Shown here in pieces: positions 43,844 to 52,055 of a DNA stretch of 64,000 bases. A program made the position numbers and the translations under genes. Positions within the stretch are counted from its first letter, which is position 1. The number at the start of each line of letters is the position of its first letter. Under the pieces are notes generated by a model. It did no database searches. It was not told where the DNA came from and saw only the letters and a program-made list of their open reading frames with translations. Source of the stretch: Romeriopsis sp046049545 (GTDB lineage Bacteria > Cyanobacteriota > Cyanobacteriia > Leptolyngbyales > Leptolyngbyaceae); the NCBI GenBank assembly GCA_046049545.1, contig JBJORF010000003.1:1-64000 (forward strand), in the 5' to 3' direction.

Positions 43844-44470
43844 TTAACTGGGCGGTGTCAGTTCTTCTACCTGGCCGGCTTCAATGTGGTACTTGAGGCC
43901 ACAACTGGGACAAGCGATCGCTCCGGTAAAGGCGGCTGGCCCGTCGGGGAAGCGGGTCAACATTTGACCACAGCGGCAGACTGCCCCGACGGACTTGGCG
44001 GGGTGCCCGATCACCAGATGAAAATCCGGTACTGATTTTGTCACCAGGGAACCCATGCCCACCATGGCGAATTGCCCGATCGACAGGTCATTACCAATCG
44101 TGCAACCTGCGCCGATCGTTGCCCCCCGCTTCACCAAGGTCGGTAGCGTATGCTCATCTGGCTCAGAACCGCGTAGGGTCTTGAGATCGGGCATCGTGGC
44201 GCGGGGAAAGCGATCGTTAGTAAAAATTGTCCCGGCGCTAATCATCACCCCATCTTCGATCGTCACCGCGTTGCAGATGTAGACATTGGCGTTGATTTTG
44301 ACCCGATGGCCGATTTCGACCCCGTAGGCGATGTAGGTTTTGCCGCCGACGATGCACTCGTCGCCGATCACGGTGTCATGGCGGATGTGGGCGTTATCCC
44401 AGACGGAGGTGCCCTCGCCGAGGTGGACGCGATCTTCGATTAAAGCGGTGGGATGAATGCGGTTAGCCAT
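43844..44470 (-). CDS. Left-handed beta-helix acyltransferase with C-terminal zinc ribbon
   Basis: About 208 residues from ATG 44470 (the frame opens at 44569). Hexapeptide repeats run through residues 5-150 (IHPTALIEDRVHLGEG, VWDNAHIRHDTVIGDE, KINANVYICNAVTIEDG, SIGQFAMVGMGSLV). VIGHPAKSVG is typical of WbpD/WlbB-type N-acetyltransferases. The C-terminal 40 residues hold CRCGQ and CPSCG, a likely zinc ribbon, not part of the usual enzyme. With the adjoining dehydrogenase and aminotransferase it fits 3-N-acetylation of a nucleotide sugar. Confidence 0.88.
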   Translation of the reverse strand: MANRIHPTALIEDRVHLGEGTSVWDNAHIRHDTVIGDECIVGGKTYIAYGVEIGHRVKINANVYICNAVTIEDGVMISAGTIFTNDRFPRATMPDLKTLRGSEPDEHTLPTLVKRGATIGAGCTIGNDLSIGQFAMVGMGSLVTKSVPDFHLVIGHPAKSVGAVCRCGQMLTRFPDGPAAFTGAIACPSCGLKYHIEAGQVEELTPPS

Positions 44471-44593
44471 GGCTGGAAGTCGGGTGAAGGACAAACAGGG
44501 GGTGAACGGAACGGTTACGGTTGGAATGCTCGTGGGCTGAACGATGCCCCGATCGACTGGCATTGCCACGATCGGGGCATTTGCTACAGACCG

Positions 44594-45595
44594 TTAGGCG
44601 ATCGTCGCGGCTGATTGCACCGCAGTCCACTGCGTCTGGCGCATGGCGGCGTAGGCGGCTTCCATCACTTCGACGGAGGCCAAGGCATCTTCGGCGGTGA
44701 TCAAGAGATTTTCGGTGCCGCGAATCGCGTTGGCAAAGTTCTCGATCTGGCTCTGGAAGGCTTGCACCTTGTCGTAGCCTTGACCGAAGATCACCCAGTC
44801 GGGGCTAGAAGTCTGCTTGTACTTCGATTCTTTCCAGCCGATCGAGAGTGTGCCCTGGGAACCGTAAATCCGCACGAAGTAGTCGAGATTCTTGTTGATA
44901 CTCCAGGAGAGATCGACGTTACCCATCACGCCGCCAGCGGTTTTGGCAAAAATTTGCACGGTGTCTTCCACCGCCAAACCTTGAATCCGCTTGCCTTCAA
45001 CGACTTGCACCTGGGCCAAGGGGCCGAGGAAATAGCGCATGATATCGATCGAGTGCGTACCGTTATCGATCAGCACGCCGCCGCCGCTAATCGCGGGGTT
45101 CGAGTTCCAGCGGTTGGTCATGTCCACGCGGGCGGTGAATGCATTTTCAAACAGTACGATTTCGCCGAGGATGCCGGACGCGACCAAGCTCTTGGCCTTG
45201 ATCATGTCTTCGACGTAGCGGAACTTCGAGGCCATGGTCAGAATCAAACCCTGCTCCTGGGCGCAGGCAATCATTGCCTTAGCACTCTGGGAGTCCACAC
45301 TGAGCGGCTTCTCGCACAGGACGTTGATGCCGTTTTCCAAGCAATATTGGGAGATCTCTAAGTGAGTGGTGGGCGGGGTACAGATGATTACAGCATCCAA
45401 CTTTTCGGAGCTAATCATTGCTTCGTAGCTGGGATAATGTTCAGCCCCAAGGCGCTCGGCTAAGGCTTTCGCGGCTTCCACGCGGACATCAGCGACAGCG
45501 ACCAATTGGCTCGTCGGTGTGCTTTCAAAGGCTTGAGCATAGGCTTGAGCGATGCCGCCTGCGCCGATCAGACCAAATTTCATCTTGTCAGTCAT
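44594..45595 (-). CDS. Gfo/Idh/MocA family sugar dehydrogenase
   Basis: 333 residues. The NAD(P) motif is FGLIGAGGIAQAYAQAF, followed by VAVADVRVEAAKALAERL, the CTPPTTHLE segment and the catalytic EKPL in NVLCEKPLSVDS. GGVLIDNGTHSIDIMRYFLG carries the second catalytic His/Asp region. By position it may be the WbpB/WlbA counterpart that oxidises C3 of a UDP-sugar before transamination. It lies between the aminotransferase and acyltransferase genes. Confidence 0.9.
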   Translation of the reverse strand: MTDKMKFGLIGAGGIAQAYAQAFESTPTSQLVAVADVRVEAAKALAERLGAEHYPSYEAMISSEKLDAVIICTPPTTHLEISQYCLENGINVLCEKPLSVDSQSAKAMIACAQEQGLILTMASKFRYVEDMIKAKSLVASGILGEIVLFENAFTARVDMTNRWNSNPAISGGGVLIDNGTHSIDIMRYFLGPLAQVQVVEGKRIQGLAVEDTVQIFAKTAGGVMGNVDLSWSINKNLDYFVRIYGSQGTLSIGWKESKYKQTSSPDWVIFGQGYDKVQAFQSQIENFANAIRGTENLLITAEDALASVEVMEAAYAAMRQTQWTAVQSAATIA

Positions 45596-45708
45596 GGTAA
45601 TTGCTCCGTTAAGGGTGAATTATTGCTAGGGGAGATTGAATCCGCGCCGATCGGCTGCGGATTCATCTCGGAGTTGGCTTAAAGCGATTTCGTGCTTATC
45701 TCGGACGC

Positions 45709-46944
45709 TTATTTAGCCAAGTCCAACGCGACAGCGCGCACGGCCTCAGCGATGTAGTCAATGTGCGCATCGGTGTAGCGCTCGTTCCAAGGCAGCACCA
45801 ACACCCACTCCAGGCCGGAGAAGGTACCGGGGAATTTCGCTGGGCTGTAGTCCAGCGCTTCGGCGGAAGCCAAGGTGAACGGCCAGCCGGAGTTCCCGAA
45901 GGTCTTCTTCTCTTCAAAGATGACGCATTGGAAGGCGGGCTTTTGGATGTAGCGCGGGGCGGAGAAGATGCCCTTCTCTTCCTTCAGGCGCTTGGCCATG
46001 CCCACGGCCCCGTCGGGGATGATGTTCTTATCGATGCGCAGCGCGTACTTCCAGTACACGTGGGTGCTGTTCGGCGTGTGCTCCGGTGCCAAGATCCCCG
46101 GAATGCCTTTAAGTTTCTCGGTTAGCTTGGCGGCACCGCTCTGACGGCTATCAATACAGCCTTGCAGCTTGTCCAACTGGGCCAACGCCACGGCACCTTG
46201 GAGTTCGCACATGCGGTTGTTCAAGGCGATGAAGAAGTGGTCTGGCTGGGCCAGGTTGCCGTAGTCAAAGCCTTTGTTGACGAATAGGAAAATCCGGTGG
46301 GCCAAGGCATCGTCATTGGTCACGACCAAGCCGCCTTCACCGGTGGTGATGTGCTTCCCTTGCTGCAAGCTGAAGCAGCCGACCGCGCCGAAGGTGCCGA
46401 CGGGCTTGCCGCCGTGGGTGGCTAAGTAGGATTGGGCACAATCTTCAATCACCGGAATCCCCCGAGACTCGGCTAGGGCCATGATCTCGGTCATGTTGCA
46501 GGGGTTGCCGAAGATGTGGGTCACCACGATCGCTTTGGTCTTTGGGGTGATGCAGCGCGCGATCGTTTCTGCCGTGACGTTCCAAGTGTTCGGGTCAACA
46601 TCGGCGAATACCGGAATCGCCCCCTGATAGAGCATCGGGGTCAGACCCCCCATGTCGGTGATTGAAGTGGTGATGATTTCATCGCCGGGTTCTGGATCAA
46701 TCGCGGCGATCGCGCAGTGGATTGCGCCGGAGCCGGAAGCGCAGGCGTAGGCGTACTTCACACCCAACATCTCGGCAAAGCGCTTCTCTAACTGCTTCAC
46801 CATCGTCCCCTTGGTGGAAGTCAGGGTGCCACTGCGAATGGCTTCCGCCACCATCAAAATTTCTTCTTCGCCTAGGGTACGGCCTGAGGCTTCTTGGTCG
46901 GAGGGCAGAGTCATGAATGTCGAACGAATGGGACTTGCAACCAT
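45709..46944 (-). CDS. DegT/DnrJ/EryC1 aminotransferase
   Basis: 411 residues. AGGAG six bases before ATG 46944 fixes the start. PLP fold: ACASGSGAIHCAIAA, the PLP aspartate in IPVIEDCAQSYLA, and Schiff-base Lys197 in SLQQGKHITTGEGG. It transaminates a 3- or 4-keto nucleotide sugar. With the MocA-type dehydrogenase and acyltransferase downstream it fits a route to an N-acetylated amino sugar (WbpB-E-D-like), though the keto position is not determined. Confidence 0.93.
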   Translation of the reverse strand: MVASPIRSTFMTLPSDQEASGRTLGEEEILMVAEAIRSGTLTSTKGTMVKQLEKRFAEMLGVKYAYACASGSGAIHCAIAAIDPEPGDEIITTSITDMGGLTPMLYQGAIPVFADVDPNTWNVTAETIARCITPKTKAIVVTHIFGNPCNMTEIMALAESRGIPVIEDCAQSYLATHGGKPVGTFGAVGCFSLQQGKHITTGEGGLVVTNDDALAHRIFLFVNKGFDYGNLAQPDHFFIALNNRMCELQGAVALAQLDKLQGCIDSRQSGAAKLTEKLKGIPGILAPEHTPNSTHVYWKYALRIDKNIIPDGAVGMAKRLKEEKGIFSAPRYIQKPAFQCVIFEEKKTFGNSGWPFTLASAEALDYSPAKFPGTFSGLEWVLVLPWNERYTDAHIDYIAEAVRAVALDLAK

Positions 46945-47057
46945 GGATAGCTCCTAAAAAATAAATAAACTTGCAAATGGATTGGAACTGAATTGGCACT
47001 GGATTTGAAGCATCCAGTCTTGAGAAAATCAACTCGCCACTGCGTCAAATCACCTGT

Positions 47058-48218
47058 CTAAGGGCGACGTTGACGACGGTAGTTGGCACTTCCCAAATAA
47101 AACAGTTCCTCAAAGTAGCTTTTACTCTGAGCCGACAACACCGCCAAACTAAATAGCTGAATGGCTAAAGTCAGGGACATGCCGCCGATAAAGAACGTGT
47201 GGGGTGCGCCCTGGAATGCTTTTGCGACAGCGACATCCAAGGAGCGTGTGGCGATCGGGAGGGCCTGATAGTGATTGATGCAATGGGCTGCGACCCAGAA
47301 ATTGGCGTAGGCGGCCAACGTAAACATCAACAGACTGGGCATCAAAAAAAACACCACGGGCCGAAACAGGAACCCAGAAAAAATCACGTCATAGGTATGA
47401 CGCAAAATTTTCATGCTGCTCGATCGCTTTTTCGCCTTCTTCCCACGGCCTGCAGCGGGGGCCACCGTCGGGACATTGGAGATACGCCAATGCAGATGGC
47501 CAGGAATTTCTTCAATCTGGCTCATCAATAGCAAGGCTTTATGGATAATTTCAGGATTAATGTCCATGCCGCGCGATCGCAGGTTGAGCATCCGGAGAAA
47601 TTCCGCATCATAGACCCGCACCATGCCCGTGAGGGTCGCTAAACTGCGCCGTGAAGCAAAGGACAAAAAGCGATTGGCCCAGACACTTAGCACCTTGCGC
47701 AGCCAAGGCACATTCGCAATCGACCCGCCAGGCATGTAGGGCGAAGCCACGACCATGGCCGCACGGCTTTCCTCAATCCGATCGAGCAAGCGCCCAATGT
47801 GGTCGGGAGAATAGCTCAAATCGAGGTCAACCACCGCGACATAGTCGCCCTTGGCCGCCTCAAAGCCTGTCCGTAAAGCCTGACCCAGCCCCTGGTTAAC
47901 CCGGTGATGGACGACGCGCACCTGGGGCTGATTTTCGGCAAATCGTTCGGCTAAGTAGCCCGTATCGTCACGACTGCCATCATTGATAATGATGATCTCC
48001 CAGTTATACTGATTCTCTAAAGTTGTGAGATAGTCGCAAAGGATTGTCAGATTATCTTGTAAGATTGATGACTCGTTATAAGCGGGTGCAACGACGGAAA
48101 CCAAACGTTTGGTTTCGCGGCTGCTCCCCGCCGAATAAGCGCGATCTGGCAAGCGGTAGGCGGCATTTCCCTGGCTTGGCGATCCCTTACTCAGTGATTT
48201 TGAAGTGAGTTCTTGCAT
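47058..48218 (-). CDS. Family 2 glycosyltransferase with C-terminal membrane helices
   Basis: 386 residues. GT-A fold: SVVAPAYNESSILQDNL, IIINDGSRDDTGYLAE, VRVVHHRVNQGLGQALRTGF and the DxD-like VAVVDLDLSYSPD. This is the DPM/DPG-synthase type that charges polyprenyl phosphate with a sugar. Two hydrophobic segments (VVFFLMPSLLMFTLAAYANF and MSLTLAIQLFSLAVLSA) anchor the C-terminus. First gene of the cluster; about 600 non-coding bases lie upstream. Confidence 0.9.
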   Translation of the reverse strand: MQELTSKSLSKGSPSQGNAAYRLPDRAYSAGSSRETKRLVSVVAPAYNESSILQDNLTILCDYLTTLENQYNWEIIIINDGSRDDTGYLAERFAENQPQVRVVHHRVNQGLGQALRTGFEAAKGDYVAVVDLDLSYSPDHIGRLLDRIEESRAAMVVASPYMPGGSIANVPWLRKVLSVWANRFLSFASRRSLATLTGMVRVYDAEFLRMLNLRSRGMDINPEIIHKALLLMSQIEEIPGHLHWRISNVPTVAPAAGRGKKAKKRSSSMKILRHTYDVIFSGFLFRPVVFFLMPSLLMFTLAAYANFWVAAHCINHYQALPIATRSLDVAVAKAFQGAPHTFFIGGMSLTLAIQLFSLAVLSAQSKSYFEELFYLGSANYRRQRRP

Positions 48219-48825
48219 GATGCTTCAATTGAAGAATTGACAATAACATTCGATCTCGTATAGACCGCAGCATCAGTCACTCATGCAATGGATCTAACAT
48301 TAATGCCATGAATCAAAGCATTAATCTTCTCACCATCAGTAATAATTGATACCGACGATCCCAGGCGATCGTATAAGCAAGGTAATGCACCGATTTACCA
48401 GTAACTTCTCAGTGAGAAATGCCCAGTAACTCGGTGATGAGCAAAGTCATCACGCTACAGGCCCAATCGAACACCCATGCCCCAATTCAAACACCTAATC
48501 TCCGTGAGTTCAATGATTTTTTGAAATCCTCGTCGGTAACCGACAATACTTCATTGCATCTTTAAACTCTTAGGCGAGACAAATTTAAGGCCCTCGGTTA
48601 ACTGATGTATGGATGAAACTTTGGGAATGGTGTGCGATCGACAGGGCCTCAATCGTCACTGCTTCTATCATGTCGAGAGTTACCGCTGCCGAACAGCACC
48701 GTAGGATAGAGATACATTCCATCACCAGGGTCAGTTTTTTGACGGAGGAGCTATGTCTATGGTCATACAACTCTGATCTAGAGTACGCAGTTAGGCCGTT
48801 GTTGCTGATCCAAGGGGAGGTGGGT
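48219..48825. other. Upstream region of the exopolysaccharide cluster
   Basis: About 600 bases with no convincing gene. It is more AT-rich than its flanks and probably holds the cluster promoter on the minus strand and the 3' end of the [2Fe-2S] protein transcript. No riboswitch or tRNA was recognised. Confidence 0.5.
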
Positions 48826-49146
48826 CTAGAGAACTGCCGGCGGGTGCCAGCGGGGATGCAGCCGATCGGTGAGGGGTCGGCCTTGCTCCAGATGTTCGGC
48901 GACGATCGCCGCTGCATCACCAGGCTGCAACTGGCAGTACCAAAAATCTTGGTCAGCGGCGATCGCCTGGACAAGCACCGTTGCGCCCAGATTGCATTGA
49001 CCTTGACAATCACTGCCTACGGCTTGACAGGTCGTCCGATCGTGCGTGTGTGCGATAAATTCATCCAGAATCGCGGCGCTGCCCCGCTCCTGACATTCGC
49101 GGTGCTGGCAAACCCAGATTTTATAAGCGATCGCGGTTTCTTGCAT
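48826..49146 (-). CDS. Thioredoxin-like [2Fe-2S] ferredoxin domain protein
   Basis: 106 residues. Cysteines are spaced for a thioredoxin-fold [2Fe-2S] cluster: Cys13 and Cys18 (WVCQHRECQERG), then Cys47 and Cys51 (GSDCQGQCNLGATVLV). The ending WYCQLQPGDAAAIVAEHLE is typical of these small cyanobacterial proteins. Its ATG directly follows the TAG of the cobW-like gene with no spacer, so translation is likely coupled. A role in redox or metal handling with the GTPase is inferred. Confidence 0.9.
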   Translation of the reverse strand: MQETAIAYKIWVCQHRECQERGSAAILDEFIAHTHDRTTCQAVGSDCQGQCNLGATVLVQAIAADQDFWYCQLQPGDAAAIVAEHLEQGRPLTDRLHPRWHPPAVL

Positions 49147-50382
49147 CTAGCGACCAAACCCTTTGCCAGCGTTGCCGGATGGCGTGGTGAGACAGTTGTC
49201 AATCAAAGTTCGCAGGTGCTCATGGTCAAGATCCTTGCCGATCAGCACGAGCTGATTTTTGCGAATTGCGCCTTCTTTCCACTGGTCATCATCGAGGGAA
49301 AAGCGCTTGCCGCTAAGGTGAAAGATATGACGCTTGGGGCTTTCATCGAACCAGAGAATGCCCTTTGCGCGGAAGATGTTTTCGCTAAGTTGGTTATCTA
49401 GGAAATACTGGAATTTGCGAATACTAAAGGGCCGATCGCTGCTGAAGGAGAGCGAAGTAAAGCCTTCGATCGCCAGGTGATCCGGATTGCCGCCATGGTG
49501 ATGATGGTGGCCATGGTCGTGATCATGTTCGCAATGGCCGTGGTCATGGTCACAGTTTGAGTGATCCTGCGCGTCGTGCCCGTGGTCGTGCTCATGATGG
49601 GCGTGCGCGCGGTCATGATCGTGCTCACAATGGCCATGGTCATGGTCGCAGTTCGCGTGGTCATGACCATCATGACTATGGCGATGATCGTGGCTGTGAT
49701 CACCCGCCGGGGCCGCGTCACTGAAATACTGATCGGATTCAAACAGGCCCACACTCAGTAGCAGCGACAGTGGGACATTGCCCTTACTGGTGCGTAAAAT
49801 CCGTGCGCCTTCTTTGATATCGCGCACCCGCACTTCAAGCAAATCCAAATTCGCTTCTTCGACCAAGTCGGATTTGTTCAGCAAAATGATGTCGCCATAG
49901 GCAATCTGGTTGTAGGCCACTTCGCTGTTGAACAGATCCAGGCTGAAGTTCTCGGAGTCCACCACCGTCACGATCGAGTCCAATCGGGTCAAATCCCGCA
50001 ATTCACTTCCCAGAAAAGTTAATGCAACAGGCAGCGGATCCGCGAGACCCGTGGTTTCAACAACGAGATAATCGACCTTCTGTTCATGCTCCAGAATCTT
50101 GTAAACAGCATTCTGCAAATCTTCGTTGATCGTGCAGCAGATGCAGCCGTTGCTCAGCTCAACCATGGTGCCCGTATCATCGGTCGCCACAATCAGCTCG
50201 TTATCAATCCCGATTTCGCCAAATTCATTCACCAAGACTGCCGTTTTCAGCCCTTGCTGGTTTGCCAGAATGTGATTGAGCAAGGTCGTTTTACCGCTGC
50301 CTAGGAAGCCAGTGATGATCGTGACAGGTAGGCCCGTTTTTGGGGTGTCCATGGTGCTGGTGGCGGTAGCGACGGCATTCAT
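49147..50382 (-). CDS. CobW/COG0523 GTPase with long His-rich insert
   Basis: About 411 residues from ATG 50382 (the frame opens at 50460). P-loop GFLGSGKTTLLNHIL near residue 25, VNEFGEIGID, metal-binding CxCC at 80-83 in NGCICCTINEDL, and LNKSDLV for guanine. Between the G domain and the CobW C-terminal domain is a stretch of about 70 residues dominated by His and Asp, with NCDHDHGHCEHDHD repeated twice. COG0523 proteins deliver metals such as zinc to client enzymes. The C-terminal domain (FTSLSFSSDRPFSIRKFQYF) is intact. A palindrome lies in the upstream region shared with cysS. Confidence 0.93.
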   Translation of the reverse strand: MNAVATATSTMDTPKTGLPVTIITGFLGSGKTTLLNHILANQQGLKTAVLVNEFGEIGIDNELIVATDDTGTMVELSNGCICCTINEDLQNAVYKILEHEQKVDYLVVETTGLADPLPVALTFLGSELRDLTRLDSIVTVVDSENFSLDLFNSEVAYNQIAYGDIILLNKSDLVEEANLDLLEVRVRDIKEGARILRTSKGNVPLSLLLSVGLFESDQYFSDAAPAGDHSHDHRHSHDGHDHANCDHDHGHCEHDHDRAHAHHEHDHGHDAQDHSNCDHDHGHCEHDHDHGHHHHHGGNPDHLAIEGFTSLSFSSDRPFSIRKFQYFLDNQLSENIFRAKGILWFDESPKRHIFHLSGKRFSLDDDQWKEGAIRKNQLVLIGKDLDHEHLRTLIDNCLTTPSGNAGKGFGR

Positions 50383-50442
50383 AGGTTTCAAGGGAGTAGG
50401 TTGCGAGGGCAGCGAGTTATTTGAGGGACGATGAGTAGCAAG

Positions 50443-50465
50443 GTACAATCCATTATGCATTGTAC
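50443..50465. promoter_or_regulatory. Inverted repeat between cobW-like gene and cysS
   Basis: GTACAAT (50443-50449) and ATTGTAC (50459-50465) with a nine-base spacer, in the divergent region 25 bases before cysS and 61 before the cobW-like start. It is a candidate operator but does not match the cyanobacterial Zur consensus (TGATAAT-N-ATTATCA) or the NtcA site. Confidence 0.45.
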
Positions 50466-50489
50466 TGAATTGAGTCGAGTATTGGCACC

Positions 50490-51938
50490 ATGCCCCTCCA
50501 GCTTTACAACACCCTTTCGCGCCAACGTGAGACCTTTACGCCCCTGACGGCGGGCCAGGTGAAGATCTATTGCTGTGGGGTGACGGTCTATGACTACTGC
50601 CATCTGGGGCATGCTCGATCGTACATTGCCTGGGACACGGTGCGGCGCTATCTCGAATGGTTGGGCTATGCCGTGCGTTATGTACAGAATTTTACAGATA
50701 TTGACGACAAAATTCTCAAGCGGGCGCGCGAAGAGGGCACCAGTATGGATGCTGTATCCGAAAAGTACATCGCCGCCTACTTTGAAGATATGGATCGGCT
50801 CAATATTCGTCGGGCCGATGAATATCCTCGGGCTACGCATACGATCGATGGGATCAAGCGGTTGATCCATGAACTGGAAACTAAGGGTATTGCTTACGCT
50901 GCCGCCGGGGATGTCTACTATGCGGTGCGGCGCTATCCGGGCTACGGCAAGCTGTCTAAACGCAATTTGGATGATCTGGAAGCGGGGGCTAGCGGTCGGG
51001 TCGATGAAGAAGATCAGCGCAAACAAGACCCCGCTGATTTTGCCCTATGGAAAGCGGCGAAAGCGGACGAACCCTACTGGGAGTCTGCTTGGGGGAATGG
51101 CCGTCCCGGTTGGCACATCGAATGTTCAGCGATGGTGCGCGATCGGCTCGGTGACAGCATTGATCTGCATGTGGGCGGCGGCGATCTGATGTTTCCGCAC
51201 CATGAAAACGAAATTGCCCAGTCGGAAGCGGCAACGGGCAAACCGCTGGCAACCTACTGGATGCACAACGGCATGGTGAATGTCGGCGGTGTGAAAATGT
51301 CGAAATCCCTGGGGAACTTCACGACCATTCGGGATCTGCTGGATCAAGGCCACATCGAACCAATGGCGATGCGGCTGTTTGTCCTCGGGGCAAATTATCG
51401 CAAACCGATCGACTTCACAGAAGCGGCAATGACAGCGGCGACGAATGGCTGGCAAACCTTGAATCAAGGGTTACGGTTTGGACTCGACTATGGTGCGAAA
51501 TTGGGTTGGGATCATTCGGCTTGGGATCGATCGCGATTAGATGCTGAGACGATCGCGGCCTTTAATCAATCGATGGATGATGACTTCAATACTTCGGGGG
51601 CATTAGCGACACTGTTTGAAATCGCGAAAAGGCTGCAACGCGAAGCTAACGTCATTACTCACGGTCAGCAACCGGAGACTAATACAGCGACCTTAGAAAT
51701 GCATTGGCAAACGCTAACGGCATTGGCAGCGGTATTGGGTTTGGAAGCGGTGGAGGTGACGGCGAGCGAGTCCTCTGGAGGATTAGATGATGCCGCGATC
51801 GATGCGTTGGTTGAGCAGCGCAAAGCCGCCAAAGCCGCGAAGAATTTTGCCGAGGCCGATCGGTTGCGGGATGAATTAAAAGCAGCGGGGATTACGTTGA
51901 TTGACCAACCAGGGGGTAACGTGATCTGGCACCGGTAG
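50490..51938 (+). CDS. cysS: Cysteinyl-tRNA synthetase
   Basis: 482 residues. Class I signatures: HLGH at 38-41 in YDYCHLGHARSY and KMSKS in VGGVKMSKSLGNF. Zinc ligands are the first-motif cysteine (YCCGVTVYD), Cys in GWHIECSAM and the HHENE histidines in GGGDLMFPHHENEIAQ. The C-terminal DALR and tail are present and the length is normal. Its stop codon falls in the first unit of a 41-base tandem repeat. Confidence 0.97.
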   Translation: MPLQLYNTLSRQRETFTPLTAGQVKIYCCGVTVYDYCHLGHARSYIAWDTVRRYLEWLGYAVRYVQNFTDIDDKILKRAREEGTSMDAVSEKYIAAYFEDMDRLNIRRADEYPRATHTIDGIKRLIHELETKGIAYAAAGDVYYAVRRYPGYGKLSKRNLDDLEAGASGRVDEEDQRKQDPADFALWKAAKADEPYWESAWGNGRPGWHIECSAMVRDRLGDSIDLHVGGGDLMFPHHENEIAQSEAATGKPLATYWMHNGMVNVGGVKMSKSLGNFTTIRDLLDQGHIEPMAMRLFVLGANYRKPIDFTEAAMTAATNGWQTLNQGLRFGLDYGAKLGWDHSAWDRSRLDAETIAAFNQSMDDDFNTSGALATLFEIAKRLQREANVITHGQQPETNTATLEMHWQTLTALAAVLGLEAVEVTASESSGGLDDAAIDALVEQRKAAKAAKNFAEADRLRDELKAAGITLIDQPGGNVIWHR

Positions 51939-52055
51939 CTTCGGCGGGCTCAGCTACCTGGATTGGGTGGGGGCGGTAGCTTCGGCGGGCTCAGCTACCT
52001 GGATTGGGTGGGGGCGGTAGCTGAGCTTGCCGATGGGTAGCTGAGCTTGCCGAAG
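51933..52055. repeat. 41-base tandem repeat plus inverted copies
   Basis: Two exact 41-base units (51933-51973 and 51974-52014) start with CGGTAGCTTCGGCGGGCTCA; the first holds the cysS stop. A partial third unit leads into GGTAGCTGAGCTTGCCGA and its near copy GTAGCTGAGCTTGCCGAAGC, inverted relatives of the same core. The block ends at the stop of the convergent CHAT gene, so it fills the whole gap and may terminate both. Confidence 0.9.

Noticed and set aside
48613..49401. 262-codon plus-strand frame over the [2Fe-2S] and cobW-like genes
   Set aside because: It is antisense to two genes with clear motifs; its own translation has no family features.
50443..50465. Zur or NtcA box upstream of the cobW-like gene
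   Set aside because: The half-sites do not match TGATAAT or GTA-N8-TAC; kept only as an unnamed inverted repeat.
51933..52055. CRISPR array at the cysS 3' end
   Set aside because: Units are directly adjacent with no spacers, and no cas gene is present.
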